A DNA stretch of 64,000 nt, taken from JACKHA01 sp041401985. GTDB lineage: Bacteria > Planctomycetota > Phycisphaerae > Phycisphaerales > UBA1924. A model generated the notes under the pieces. The model made no database searches. It had not been told where the DNA came from and was given only the letters and a program-made list of their open reading frames with translations. Positions 25,701 to 33,936 of the stretch are shown piece by piece (position 1 is the first letter of the stretch; each line of letters opens with the position of its first letter). The stretch is taken from the NCBI GenBank assembly GCA_041401985.1, contig JAWKTE010000010.1:117641-181640 (forward strand), written 5' to 3'. The translations under genes were made by a program, and so were the position numbers.

Positions 25701-26131
25701 ATCTGGCCCGAGATGGTCGAGGCCATCAGGCCCTTGGCCATGCCGCCGGCTTTGAGGCCGATCTCCAGGGCGCCGGGCACCTTCACGCCGGGCTGGGTGA
25801 GGTAGTCGACCAGGTGGTCGTGGACCATCTCGGGCGTGGTCAGCACCGGGAACGCGTCGACGAAGCGGAACATCTGGACCTTGAAGTCGTGGTCCTTCAT
25901 GGACCACTCCATCAGTTTCTCGGAGTAGAACTTGGCCGAGAGCACGCCGGCCGCGTGCTTGCGGGCACGGTCCAGCAGGTCGGTGCCGATCTGGAGGACG
26001 CGCTGGTCATCGGCTCCCGGTGCGGCGGACGGCCCCGCGGCTCTGGCGTCGGTCGCGACGCGGGCCGGGTCGACCACGACCGGCGGGACGGGGCGGGACT
26101 TGGCGGCGCTCTTCCGCGAGAACAGGGCCAT
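22718..26131 (-). CDS. putA: Bifunctional proline dehydrogenase / P5C dehydrogenase
   Basis: This 1137-residue fusion oxidises proline to glutamate in two steps. Residues about 40-430 are the FAD-dependent proline dehydrogenase barrel (ALEIGLKAGGMAKGL, RTNVSIKISSLSARC, GVLINFDMEQDSLKDL, VRLVKGAYWDYET, LALGSHNVRSIAYAL, LQMLHGMAD). Residues about 540-1130 are the NAD-dependent aldehyde dehydrogenase, with catalytic Cys in GFQGQKCSACSR and the motifs ISPWNFPLAIACG, VAFTGSRDVGL and EEIFGPVVAIAHA. It is longer than expected because at least four repeat-derived insertions sit in frame, and about 25 residues near 24096-24170 read in a shifted frame. The ATG at 26131 gives MALFSRKSAAK. Divergent from ribF. 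Confidence 0.95.
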   Translation of the reverse strand: MALFSRKSAAKSRPVPPVVVDPARVATDARAAGPSAAPGADDQRVLQIGTDLLDRARKHAAGVLSAKFYSEKLMEWSMKDHDFKVQMFRFVDAFPVLTTPEMVHDHLVDYLTQPGVKVPGALEIGLKAGGMAKGLMASTISGQIKSMAGRFIAGTDAASALPRLKDLWKDGIAFSVDLLGEACVSDEEAAAYAEKYRDLITNLPAQVASWAADERLERDHLGGIPRTNVSIKISSLSARCDPIDTEGAIRVLVRNLTPLLEAARERGVLINFDMEQDSLKDLTLDLFMRCCEAVDFQAGLAMQAYLKSGPDDARRLAEWAKRTGRVVTVRLVKGAYWDYETIHAEQQGWPCPVWPEKWMTDRCFEQMTDILLDASPRGGPGGPALRAGLPTSSTPSAASTGTPDAGSINEASRTGRKPGSESRPISLGPTRLDPGSGGIKLALGSHNVRSIAYALAGLEKRSLPPQAIELQMLHGMADQLKHAAAELGLRVREYVPVGEMIPGMAYLVRRLLENTSNESWLKAGFLDGADPAELLRPPGPKRATPPGEAAAPWTNGVVPSHAMADGSLPNTPASGEKPDLSAIGPERHAMSPAVPGVGDSRPFFNEPLRNFSKKAQARPSRRALRNAMVPQVANDRTPEQAAEMVARAAAAFPAWARHQPTRPGPRPDPGRRRDASPRDELSGVIIKENAKAGRDADADVAEAIDFCDYYARMAPALFDRRRVGRFIGELDQTLYQPRGVAVVISPWNFPLAIACGMVTAALVTGNTAILKPAEQTPGIAKILCEILWRALDAALADPSVASSPTSARSRSVASTDVLHFCPAPGETTGAALVRDPRIALVAFTGSRDVGLDILNAAAPPSPFSSSSLGHSVTPSLSHLKHVVCEMGGKNAIIIDSSADLDEAVLGSRQSAFGFQGQKCSACSRIIVVDPDGPKGPHISTFTRRFVEATRSLAIGDPAKPGTDVGPVIEDAAATKIADYIETAKREGCTLELDGGLPTDDPFVASSLRRFVAPTVFSAVQPHHTIWKEEIFGPVVAIAHAATFDDALRLANDHPYKLTGGVFTRKPAHIERAKRAFRVGNLYINRGCTGALVARQPFGGFGMSGGGTKAGGADYLLHFVEPRAICENTMRRGFAPEL
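23097..23128. repeat. Octanucleotide tandem repeat in putA, tract 1
   Basis: Four tandem eight-base units (GCGACGAA, GCGACGGA, GCGACGAA, GCGACGAA) lie inside the aldehyde dehydrogenase part of putA. They encode the stretch FVASSLRRFVAP, which is not part of the usual family sequence. Confidence 0.8.
23506..23537. repeat. Octanucleotide tandem repeat in putA, tract 2
   Basis: Four tandem units (GTGACGGA twice, GTGACCGA, GTGACGAA) are a C-to-T variant of the tract at 23097. They encode SSSLGHSVTPSLSHL between two conserved dehydrogenase motifs. Confidence 0.8.
23694..23737. repeat. Octanucleotide tandem repeat in putA, tract 3
   Basis: Units GCGACGGA (23694), GCGACTCC with a small CTCC-TCGC-GGAG hairpin, GCGACGAA (23722) and GCGACGGA (23730) lie in putA. 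The encoded stretch is DPSVASSPTSARSRSVAS, a non-conserved insertion before HFCPAPGETTGA. Confidence 0.75.
24859..24989. repeat. 131-base palindromic element inserted in frame in putA
   Basis: Perfect 21-base inverted arms (24859-24879 and 24969-24989) each contain the hairpin CCGGCTC-NNN-GAGCCGG. The right end is identical for 28 bases to an intergenic copy at 22688-22715. The element encodes about 45 low-complexity residues between MTDILLDASP and IKLALGSHN of the proline dehydrogenase domain. Confidence 0.85.
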
Positions 26132-26207
26132 GGAGATCCTCGTTGCGACGCCCGATCCGGCCGGACACCGGCCCGGCGGGGCGTGACCAAGAGTGTACGT
26201 CGCGCCG

Positions 26208-26312
26208 CCACAGAGCCCGACGCGCGAGCGTCGGGTTGATCGGGCTGTTGGCGTGGTCAGGGGAGCTCTGGGGAGCAGAGCGACCGCGACGCTCGCGCGT
26301 CGGGCTCTGTGG
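26208..26312. repeat. REP-like element with perfect 26-base inverted arms
   Basis: The 26-base arms at 26208-26233 and 26287-26312 are exact reverse complements. Each contains CCCGACGC-GCGA-GCGTCGGG, a stem with a GNRA-type tetraloop. The element fills the divergent gap between putA and ribF and so may overlap their promoters. A single arm occurs at 47997-48022. Confidence 0.85.
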
Positions 26313-26353
26313 GCGACGCCCGCTGCGAGGGGAGCTGTTCCTACCCTCCACCA

Positions 26354-27478
26354 ATGGCGGCTCGTACCCGTTCCATCCTGTCGATCGGCACGTTCGACGG
26401 CGTCCACCTGGGGCACCGGGCGATCGGTGCCGAGGCGTGCCGACTGGCCGACGTGGCGGCGGAGCGGGGGGGCGAGCGCCCGCGGGTCGTCGTGTTGGCG
26501 TTCGACCCGCACCCGGCTGCGGTGCTGCGACCGGGGACCGAGCCGGCACGGCTGACGACGTTTGCGCGCAGGGCCGACCTGCTGCGGGCCGGTGGGGCGG
26601 ACGAGGTTGTGAGACTGGAGCCGACGCCGGGCCTGCTCGGGCTTTCCCCTGAGCAGTTCGTGGATCGACTCGTCGCGGCGCACGCCCCGCTCGCCATTGT
26701 CGAGGGGCCCGACTTCCGATTCGGCAAGGGGCGGGCGGGCGACGTGGCCGCGCTGCGGCGTCTTGGGCGGGAGCGGTCGGAGGCGGAACATTTCGCCGTG
26801 CGTGTGGTCGAACCTGTCGAGACCGTGCTGGGCGATCACTCGATCGTCGCGGCGTCGAGCACGCTGGCCCGGTGGCTGCTCGAACGTGGGCGCGCCGCGG
26901 ACGTGGCCCGGGTGCTCGGCGAGCCGTACCGGATCGAGGGCACGGTCGTGCGTGGCGATCGGCGCGGGCGGACGCTTGGGTATCCGACGGCGAACCTCGA
27001 CCCCGAGACCGCGCTGCCCGCCGACGGCGTGTACGCGGGGTTCGCACGGGCGGGCCTTGCACGGGGCCAATCGGACGCGAGGGCGGGCGAGGACCGCTCG
27101 TTCGTCGCCGCGATCAGCGTCGGCACCAAGCCCCAGTTCACGCCCGGCCAGACCGCCCGCACGATCGAGGCGTTCCTGCTGGACGTTGAACGCCCGCCCG
27201 GTAGCGACGCCATCCCGGGCCTGCCCGAGTACGGCTGGCGGCTCACGCTGGACCTGATCGGTTACGTTCGCGACCAGGCCCGCTTCGAGAGCGTCGACGC
27301 CCTGCTCCGGCAGATCGGGCGCGACAGCGAGCGGGTCCGCGAGATCTGCTCGATGCGTGGCTCGCTGCCGGAGCCTCGGTTGGCAGTCGCGACCTCGCTC
27401 GCATCGCGCTCCTCCGGCCTCGACACCGCGCCAACGATCGCCACTCCCACCAGCCCGGAGGCCGCGCCCGCACGATGA
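26354..27478 (+). CDS. ribF: Bifunctional riboflavin kinase / FAD synthetase
   Basis: This 374-residue cytoplasmic enzyme phosphorylates riboflavin to FMN and adenylates it to FAD. The N-terminal FAD synthetase domain has SIGTFDGVHLGHRAIG near residue 8 and VVVLAFDPHP. The mid region has GPDFRFGKGRAGDV and SSTLARWLLERG. The C-terminal riboflavin kinase domain (about 195-330) has YRIEGTVVRGDRRGRTLGYP-type binding residues, TANLDPE and the GFARAGLARGQ strand. A low-complexity C-terminal extension of about 45 residues is not conserved. The last four bases overlap the start of the DHH gene (ATGA), forming a coupled operon. Confidence 0.95.
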   Translation: MAARTRSILSIGTFDGVHLGHRAIGAEACRLADVAAERGGERPRVVVLAFDPHPAAVLRPGTEPARLTTFARRADLLRAGGADEVVRLEPTPGLLGLSPEQFVDRLVAAHAPLAIVEGPDFRFGKGRAGDVAALRRLGRERSEAEHFAVRVVEPVETVLGDHSIVAASSTLARWLLERGRAADVARVLGEPYRIEGTVVRGDRRGRTLGYPTANLDPETALPADGVYAGFARAGLARGQSDARAGEDRSFVAAISVGTKPQFTPGQTARTIEAFLLDVERPPGSDAIPGLPEYGWRLTLDLIGYVRDQARFESVDALLRQIGRDSERVREICSMRGSLPEPRLAVATSLASRSSGLDTAPTIATPTSPEAAPAR

Positions 27479-28578
27479 CCAGCCCCGCCGCCAACACCCC
27501 CGACGCCGCCGAAGCCTGGACCTCCACCGTCACGACGGACCAGGCCGCGGCGTGGCTCGCCGACAAGCAGAAACTCCTGCTCGTCACGCACACGAAGATC
27601 GACGGGGACGCGACAGGCTCGACGTTGGCGCTGGCCCGCGCCCTGCGACTGGCGGCGATGCGATCGCCGCGCGGCAGCGTGATGGTCCGCCCGCTGTACC
27701 ACGGACCGCGCCCGCGCTGGGCCGCGGAGGTGGTGGGCGACACGAAAGTTCGATGGGTCGAGCAGGAGGGCCTGCCGCCCGGTGACGGCGAGTGGGGCGA
27801 CCCCGACGCGATCGTCGTGGTCGATACCGGCTCGTGGTCGCAAGTGGAGTTCGCGAAGCCGCTGCTCGAGGGGCGGGCCGACCGCACGCTCATCATCGAT
27901 CACCACCGCCACGGCGACGCCGAGATCGCGGCCCACCGCCTCATCGAGACCCACTCGGCCGCGGCGTGCCAGCCCGTCGCCGACGTGTGCGTGCGTCTGC
28001 TGGGCGTCGCTGGCCCGGCGGAGCTGCCGCTGGAGGTCGCCACGCCGCTGTTCCTGGGCATCGCAACCGACACCGGGTGGTTCAAGCACGCCAGCACGGA
28101 CGCGCGGGTGCTCCGCCTGGCCGCCGATCTGCGGGAGGCGGGCGTGGACGCCGCGTGGCTGTACTCGCTGGTCGAGCAGCGCGAGCGCCCGAGCCGCCTG
28201 CGCCTGCTGGCCAAGGCGCTCTCGTCGCTCGAGTATTTCGCGGGCGAGCGGGCCTCGGTGATGACCATCTTCATGCGCGACATCGAGAACACCCACGCCA
28301 ACCCCGGCGAGACCGGTGGGTTCCTGGACATGGCCCAGACGGTCGAATCCGTTCGCGTCGCGGCCCTTCTGACCGAGGCCCCGCCCGAGGGCGGCGCCGG
28401 GCCGATCACCAAGATCAGCCTGCGCTCCAAGGCCGGTCCGGACCTGGTCGACGTCAACGACATCTGCCGGAAGTTCGGCGGCGGCGGGCACAAGCAGGCC
28501 GCCGGGGCCAGGATCAGGCTGCCGATGGACGAGGCCAAGAAACAGGTGATGGCGGCGATCACGGAGGCGCTCAAGTGA
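27475..28578 (+). CDS. DHH-family phosphoesterase, NrnA-like
   Basis: This 367-residue cytoplasmic protein belongs to the DHH/DHHA1 superfamily, whose NrnA members degrade short oligoribonucleotides and pAp. Metal ligands are visible in VTHTKIDGDATGS (motif I), VVVDTGSWSQVE (motif II) and LIIDHHRHGDAEI (the DHH motif), followed by CLFLGIATDTGWFKH-like motif IV (LFLGIATDTGWF). The C-terminal DHHA1 domain ends with FGGGGHKQAAGARI. Lengths of NrnA proteins are about 310-340. It starts inside the ribF stop and ends inside the start of the methyltransferase gene, so the three genes form one coupled operon. Confidence 0.93.
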   Translation: MTSPAANTPDAAEAWTSTVTTDQAAAWLADKQKLLLVTHTKIDGDATGSTLALARALRLAAMRSPRGSVMVRPLYHGPRPRWAAEVVGDTKVRWVEQEGLPPGDGEWGDPDAIVVVDTGSWSQVEFAKPLLEGRADRTLIIDHHRHGDAEIAAHRLIETHSAAACQPVADVCVRLLGVAGPAELPLEVATPLFLGIATDTGWFKHASTDARVLRLAADLREAGVDAAWLYSLVEQRERPSRLRLLAKALSSLEYFAGERASVMTIFMRDIENTHANPGETGGFLDMAQTVESVRVAALLTEAPPEGGAGPITKISLRSKAGPDLVDVNDICRKFGGGGHKQAAGARIRLPMDEAKKQVMAAITEALK

Positions 28579-29411
28579 GCGACCGTCCTCCACCCTCGAA
28601 GCGGGGTCCGTCCCGCCAAGCCGATCGTCCCGCCCGCCCGCGCTTCAAGAAGCCCACGCTCCGCCTCTTCACCACCACGCTCTGGGAGTACCCCAGCCAG
28701 CACTACGAGTCCGACGGCGGCACGCAGGGCGACCCCAACTACGCCGGGGCCACGCCCTCATGGGTCATCTGGCAACTCCTCCAGCGCTACACGCGCGAGA
28801 ACGACCTGGTCGTCGACCCCATGTGCGGCTCGGGCACGACCATCGACGTGGCCCGCGACCTGAACCGGCGCGGCCTGGGCTACGACCTGGCCCCGCGGCG
28901 CGAGGACATCCTCAAGGCCGACGCCCGCGACCTCCCGCTCGAGGACGCCAAGGCCGACTTCGTGTTCATCGACCCGCCCTATTCGACACACATCGACTAC
29001 TCCGACAGCCCCCGGTGCATCGGCAAGCTCGACGCGGGCGAGCAGACGGTCGAGGACGACGGCACGCCCCGGACCGGGGCCGAGTACTACGAGGCCATGG
29101 AGGAGGTCATCGCCGAGTGCGAGCGGGTGCTCAAGAACCGGCGCTACATGGCTCTGTACGTCTCGGACTCGTGGAAGAAGCGCCGGGGCGAAAAGGGCGG
29201 CGGCGGCGGGCAGTTCATGCCCATCGGCTTCGAACTCTACTCAATCCTCCGCGACTACTTCGGACCCATCGACATCATTGCCGTCGTGCGGCACAACCAG
29301 AAACTCAATCGCGGCAACTGGCACAAGGCCGCCGAGGAACAGAACTTCTTCCTGCGCGGGTTCAACTACCTGTTCATCATGAAGAAGGTGGAGGCGCGGC
29401 CCGCGGAGTGA
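28575..29411 (+). CDS. DNA methyltransferase-like (N4/N6) protein
   Basis: This 278-residue protein has the SAM-binding motif DPMCGSGTT (near residue 80) before the catalytic DPPYS motif (near 134), followed by IDYSDSPRC. The first-motif-then-DPPY order and length fit the N4/N6 amino-methyltransferase superfamily. There is no target-recognition domain or adjacent restriction endonuclease, so it may be an orphan DNA methyltransferase or act on RNA. The GTG start at 28575 overlaps the preceding stop. It is the third gene of a ribF-DHH-methyltransferase operon. The N-terminal 30 residues are basic and proline-rich. Confidence 0.85.
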   Translation: MSDRPPPSKRGPSRQADRPARPRFKKPTLRLFTTTLWEYPSQHYESDGGTQGDPNYAGATPSWVIWQLLQRYTRENDLVVDPMCGSGTTIDVARDLNRRGLGYDLAPRREDILKADARDLPLEDAKADFVFIDPPYSTHIDYSDSPRCIGKLDAGEQTVEDDGTPRTGAEYYEAMEEVIAECERVLKNRRYMALYVSDSWKKRRGEKGGGGGQFMPIGFELYSILRDYFGPIDIIAVVRHNQKLNRGNWHKAAEEQNFFLRGFNYLFIMKKVEARPAE

Positions 29412-29494
29412 GCGGCGTGCCCGAAGCGGTCGTATGGCCGGCGGTAGACGGCCCTGGTGTCGGCGCGGCGACGAATCCCGGTGTGGTGTCCGAC

Positions 29495-31291
29495 TCAGCA
29501 CCCCGCCGCGAAGATCGTCAAGTAGTAGAAGAAATCATCGTTGTTGAGAATCCCATTCGGCACCCCATACCCCGGCGAGCCCGCGATCGCCCCGGTGGTC
29601 AGGTCCGCCACCGCGACATTGCCCGCGGCGAACTGGGCCAGGTAATAGAAGAAATCGTCGTTGTTCACCACGCCGTTGGGCGTGCCGTAGCCCGGCTGGC
29701 TTGGGATCGCGCCGGTGGTCAGGTCGGGCGGGCACGGCGTCGAGCCGAACAGGATGCCCCCGGCGTTGGAGCCGCCCAGAGCCGCGATCTCGGCGTCGCT
29801 CAGCAGGTCGTCCACGAACAGGTAGTTGGCCAGCACCACGGACTCGCTGTTGCCGCCGTCGCCGATGTTCTCATCGCCCAGATCCGCGAACAGGCAGAAC
29901 AGCGAACCGAGCGGCGTCGGCCCCGCCTCGGGGTTGATCGTCCCGGATGAGAGCGCCCACGGCGACGGGAACTGGCCCCACGCGCTCCACGAGCCCGCCG
30001 GCACCGCCTCGCCATCGCCGAACGCGGGGGCCGTCGGGTCGACGCCGTTGTAGATCCAGTCGCCCCGGATGGTGCCGATGAGCGTGCCGTCGATGAAAAC
30101 GCGGCTCTGGTTGGACTGCGCATAGTTGCTCACGATCGCGAGCCGCATCCACCGCCCCGGTCCGAGCAGGCTGGTCTCAAGGTACTCGCCGATCCGGGTG
30201 ATGCCCCAGCCGATCGTCGGCCCCAGCGCCGGGTCGTTGCGGATGAACAGGTCCGCGCTGCCGTTGTTGTTCTGGGTCGTGTTGAGCGGCGCGACGACCC
30301 ACTCGCGCGGCGTCGTGTTGGCCGGGAAGTCGGCGTACCACGACGACTCGGGGATGTACAGGTCCCAGACCATCGACCACTGCCCGAACCAGCCCGAGGG
30401 GTACGCGGGCTTGAGGCGGGGGTAGACCGCCAGGCCGATGCCGCGACGGTTCGGGTTGGTGTTGCTGGCATTGTTGCGCGCGGGGCTTGTGACATAGACC
30501 TCGTCTGGCTCGCCGCCTGGGCCTGGGATGCCCAGGGCGGTGGTGGTCGTGAACTGCGACTGGGCTTGGGTGATGCCGGTCGGCGTGCTGGGGTTCGGCG
30601 TGGTCATCGAGCCGTGCCCGCCGAGGATCGTGCCGAACGCCGGACCGTCCAGGTATCGGATCGCGGCGGTTCCGGTCGAGCCGGCGGCCGGGGCAAATCC
30701 GCCATCGAAGTGGAACTCGGTCGCCTGCGGGGCGCTGGGGGCCCAGGTCGAGACGATGGCCCGCCCGCTGGTTGCGGTGGCCGAGCCGAGCAGCGCCAGG
30801 CCCGGGATCTCCATGTCCACGAGCCCGAATGTGGTCGTGCCGTCGGCGCCCTGATCGACGCGCACCATGATGTACGCGTCGAGTTCGAGCACCGGCAGCA
30901 CGCCCTCGAACGGATTGAGCACGATCGGCGTCGGCCGCGTGCCCGACGGGTTGCGGACGTGCCCGGCCAGCAGACGCGAGTTGCCCGGCACCAGCAGGTC
31001 GATCACGTCCCCGATCGTGCTGCCCGGCGGGATGATCGTCGCCAGCAGGCCCGTCGTGTTGAGCGTGGCGTCGAGGTCGAAGGAGTACCCGCCGGCGGCG
31101 TTCAGGCGCTGGGCCGTCCCCGCGGGGATCGGGTTGGCGACGCTCGTCCGGGTCTGATCCGGGATCGGGGCGAACAGCGGCTTCTGGATCTGCACACCCG
31201 TCAGGTCGATGGTGACCTGGGCAAGTTGGGCCGTGGCGGCGGAGGCAAGCAACGCCAGCACAGCCGGAGCCGAGCATCGGGACGGGGTCAT
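29495..31291 (-). CDS. Secreted protein with GC-ending dockerin-type C-terminus
   Basis: This is an intact 598-residue secreted protein. The ATG at 31291 has GGAG about nine bases upstream and begins a signal peptide ending near SAATAQL. The N-terminal 220 residues are beta-rich (LTGVQIQKPLFAPIPD, VNPIPAGTA-like phrases). A concanavalin/LamG-like region follows (GWFGQWSMVWDLYIPESSW ... MRLAIVSNYAQSNQSRVFID). The last about 90 residues are the tandem C-terminal repeat, two copies of DLTTGAIxxxPGYGxPNG followed by NNDDFFYYL, ending in Gly-Cys. It is probably secreted to the periplasm or cell surface. The ligand is unknown. Confidence 0.85.
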   Translation of the reverse strand: MTPSRCSAPAVLALLASAATAQLAQVTIDLTGVQIQKPLFAPIPDQTRTSVANPIPAGTAQRLNAAGGYSFDLDATLNTTGLLATIIPPGSTIGDVIDLLVPGNSRLLAGHVRNPSGTRPTPIVLNPFEGVLPVLELDAYIMVRVDQGADGTTTFGLVDMEIPGLALLGSATATSGRAIVSTWAPSAPQATEFHFDGGFAPAAGSTGTAAIRYLDGPAFGTILGGHGSMTTPNPSTPTGITQAQSQFTTTTALGIPGPGGEPDEVYVTSPARNNASNTNPNRRGIGLAVYPRLKPAYPSGWFGQWSMVWDLYIPESSWYADFPANTTPREWVVAPLNTTQNNNGSADLFIRNDPALGPTIGWGITRIGEYLETSLLGPGRWMRLAIVSNYAQSNQSRVFIDGTLIGTIRGDWIYNGVDPTAPAFGDGEAVPAGSWSAWGQFPSPWALSSGTINPEAGPTPLGSLFCLFADLGDENIGDGGNSESVVLANYLFVDDLLSDAEIAALGGSNAGGILFGSTPCPPDLTTGAIPSQPGYGTPNGVVNNDDFFYYLAQFAAGNVAVADLTTGAIAGSPGYGVPNGILNNDDFFYYLTIFAAGC

Positions 31292-31426
31292 ATCGCGGCT
31301 CCGGGGCGAGGCTCCCAGCGGGAGCGGTGGGGGGGATGATCGGGCGGCACGGGCCTTTCGGACCCGCCCCGGTTGTGATACGGTACCACAGGTCGGCGCG
31401 GGGAAGAAGGGCTTCCGAGGGAGTCG

Positions 31427-32389
31427 ATGGCCAAGCGGGATCGGCGACAACCCGGGCGGATCACGAGCCAACGCCGCGCCCGCGCCGCGTTCACGCTGAT
31501 CGAACTCCTGGTCGTCATCGCGATCATCGCGTTGCTGATCGGGATCCTGCTGCCGGCCCTCGGGGCCGCGCGCGAGGCCTCGCGCCGCCTGGCCTGCTCG
31601 TCGAATCTCCGCCAACTTTCGGTGGCCGCCAACGCCTACGCCGACGACACCGAGCGCGGCGTGTTCAACCCCCAGATCCTGCAGTTCGAGGACGCCGTCG
31701 GCTGGTACTTCCCCGGCTACTTCGCCAGCGCCGACGGGGCCATCTGCCCCGCCACCCGCAACCGCGTCGACCCCAACCGCACGCTCGAGAACACCCAGCT
31801 CGCCGACCTCATCAGGATGTACGGGCGCGACTTCCTCTGGGACCTGCTCTGGACCGCCAAGGACGCCGCCGACGACGAGGGCGGGCACTCCTACGAGGTG
31901 TTCGGCTGGTTCAGCGAGGGCAAGTACCTCGACGGCGTGGTCATCTCCGGCCGCCGTCGCGGCACGATCGGCGGGCAACTCGGCTGGGCCTACGACCGCG
32001 ACGACCCCTTCAAGGAGCCGCTCACGCACGAAACGGGCGGCGTGCTCAAGACCACCAGCACCGTCCAGTTCCCCAGCCGTGCCTTCCTGTTCATGGACAA
32101 CGACAACGACGAGACCGCCCCGATCGGCGCGGCCCTGGGCATCGGGCGTCCCGACGGCACCAACCAGTGGCCCGACTGGTGGAACAACCACGCCGAGAAC
32201 GGCCTGAACATGGGCTTCGCCGACGGCTCGGCCCGATGGGTGAACCGGCGCGACCTGATCAGGACGTACCTGGACGGCTACGAGGAACCGCCGCTCGTGC
32301 CCATGAACACGATGAGCCAGTACCGGGCTCGGACCATCACGGTCAACGGGCGGGCGATCCCGTGGTATTACGACTCGGCGATGCCGTAG
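31427..32389 (+). CDS. Prepilin-like protein with large planctomycete-type extracellular domain
   Basis: This 320-residue protein has a long basic leader of about 22 residues, then the prepilin sequence FTLIELLVVIAIIALLIGI with Glu+5. The extracellular part has the pattern of the DUF1559-type proteins of Planctomycetota: CSSNLRQLSVAANAYADDTE right after the helix, and a C-terminal NGLNMGFADGSARWVNR block like the family's H-X9-DG motif, here with one extra residue. It should be processed by a prepilin peptidase. It lies in divergent orientation to the 29495 gene and has GAGGGAG upstream. Pilin-like surface protein is the best description; an assembly partner is not nearby. Confidence 0.88.
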   Translation: MAKRDRRQPGRITSQRRARAAFTLIELLVVIAIIALLIGILLPALGAAREASRRLACSSNLRQLSVAANAYADDTERGVFNPQILQFEDAVGWYFPGYFASADGAICPATRNRVDPNRTLENTQLADLIRMYGRDFLWDLLWTAKDAADDEGGHSYEVFGWFSEGKYLDGVVISGRRRGTIGGQLGWAYDRDDPFKEPLTHETGGVLKTTSTVQFPSRAFLFMDNDNDETAPIGAALGIGRPDGTNQWPDWWNNHAENGLNMGFADGSARWVNRRDLIRTYLDGYEEPPLVPMNTMSQYRARTITVNGRAIPWYYDSAMP

Positions 32390-32447
32390 ATCGAATCTCG
32401 CCCGCGGCGCTCGGCGAAGCCGGGCTGCCAGCCCACTATCCTCCCCC

Positions 32448-33910
32448 ATGCGCTGCAAGCAGTGCGATTACGCCCTGTGGAACCTTCCGGCACGCACGTG
32501 CCCGGAGTGCGGCACGCCGTTCCGCCTCACCGAGTTCGACTTCGTCCCCTCGGCCGTCCAGTTCTGCTGCCCGGGGTGCATGCAGCCGTACTACGGCACC
32601 ACCTGGCGGGGGCACCTGTTCCCGGTGGAGTTCGACTGCGTCCGCTGTGGCCGCCACATGCACATGGACGAGGCCATCTGCCTGCCCACCGAGGGCGTGC
32701 ACGAGGCCCTGACCATCCGCGGCGACAACCCGTGGCTCGACCGCCGCCGCCACGTCGTCTCCCGCTTCTTCGGCGGCATCGGGCGGGCCATGTCCAACCC
32801 GACCGACATGGCCCGCGGGACGCCGGCAGACGCGTCGCTGGGCAAGGCCGCGGCGTTCGCGCTGCTGTGCCACCTGGCCGCGTATGCGATCACTTGGTCT
32901 CCGATCGCGGGCCTCATGCTCATCGGCGGCGGCTCGGCCGCGGGCTCTTCGCCTCCGCCATGATGATTGGCATGTGCTTTGTGATCTCGATCATCGGCAT
33001 GTGGGTGTGGGCCGTGATCGCCCATGTCCTGCTCAAGATCACTGGCAAGACCGCCGGTGGGTTCCGTGGAACGATGCTCGCGCTCTACTACGCGTCGGGC
33101 GCGAACTTCATCACCGCGGTGCCGTGCGTTGGCTTCATGTTCGGCTGGATCTGGTGGTCGGTCAGCGCGACGCTGATGCTGACCCAGTTCCAGCGCGTCG
33201 GCGGCCTCCGGGCGACCCTCGCCGGCGTGCTCCCGCCGCTCGCGATCGTCTTCGCCCTGTTCTTCGGGCAGTTTTGGATCAGCACGCTCACTGCCCGGGC
33301 GACCGCGGCCCGCGCTTGGCCCGGCGCCGCCGCCATCCCCAGCCCGCCCAACACCGCTCCCGACTACATCGCCGCCACCGCCCGCGGCGGCATCGTCGCG
33401 CTGGCCGAACTCGACGCCTTCCCGACCCACCCCGGCGAACTCGTGCTCTACAACTACATCCCGGTCTCGGGCGTCGCGTCCAACCTGTCCGGCACGACCG
33501 AACTCACCGCCACCATCGCCGGCGAGTCGCTGTGGTCGCTCAACATGCGCCAGCCCGGCGATCGCGGCGAGGCCTTCCGACGCGCGATCAAGGTCGACAT
33601 GGACGCCGCCGACCGCCCGTGGCGACGCCTTGGCGACCTGCTGCTGCCGTCGCTGGCGGGCGTGAACGTCGATCAGGCACGCGACGCCGGACTCTGGGTC
33701 CTGGCCATCAGCCCCGACCCAGCCACAGGTCCGGCCTACCCCGACGGCACCCGCAAGCCGCAGGAGTGGGCGATCTGGGTCATCGGCGTCGAGGGACCGG
33801 CCGAACGGATCGGACCAGCGGAACTCGACGCGCGGCTCGCCGAGCAGAACGCGGCGCGCGAGGGGCTGGGGCTGCCGGCGCTGGAAGACCCGCGGGCGAT
33901 GGGGCACTGA
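32448..33910 (+). pseudogene. Frameshifted zinc-ribbon and YIP1-like membrane protein
   Basis: One gene of about 485 codons is split by a frame change near 32944. The N-terminal part (from ATG 32448) has a zinc-ribbon pair, CKQCDYALWNL with CPECG, and CPGCMQPYYGT with CVRCGRHMHM. The second part, in another frame, has membrane helices (FASAMMIGMCFVISIIGMWV, FITAVPCVGFMFGWIWW, ATLAGVLPPLAIVFALFFG) with the pattern of YIP1-family proteins, then a soluble C-terminal domain. Both halves are well coded, so one G/C indel in GGCGGCGGCTCGGCCGCGGG explains it. Error or recent mutation is equally possible. Confidence 0.78.
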
Positions 33911-33936
33911 TCATGCCGCTGCGAGGTCCCGACGAG

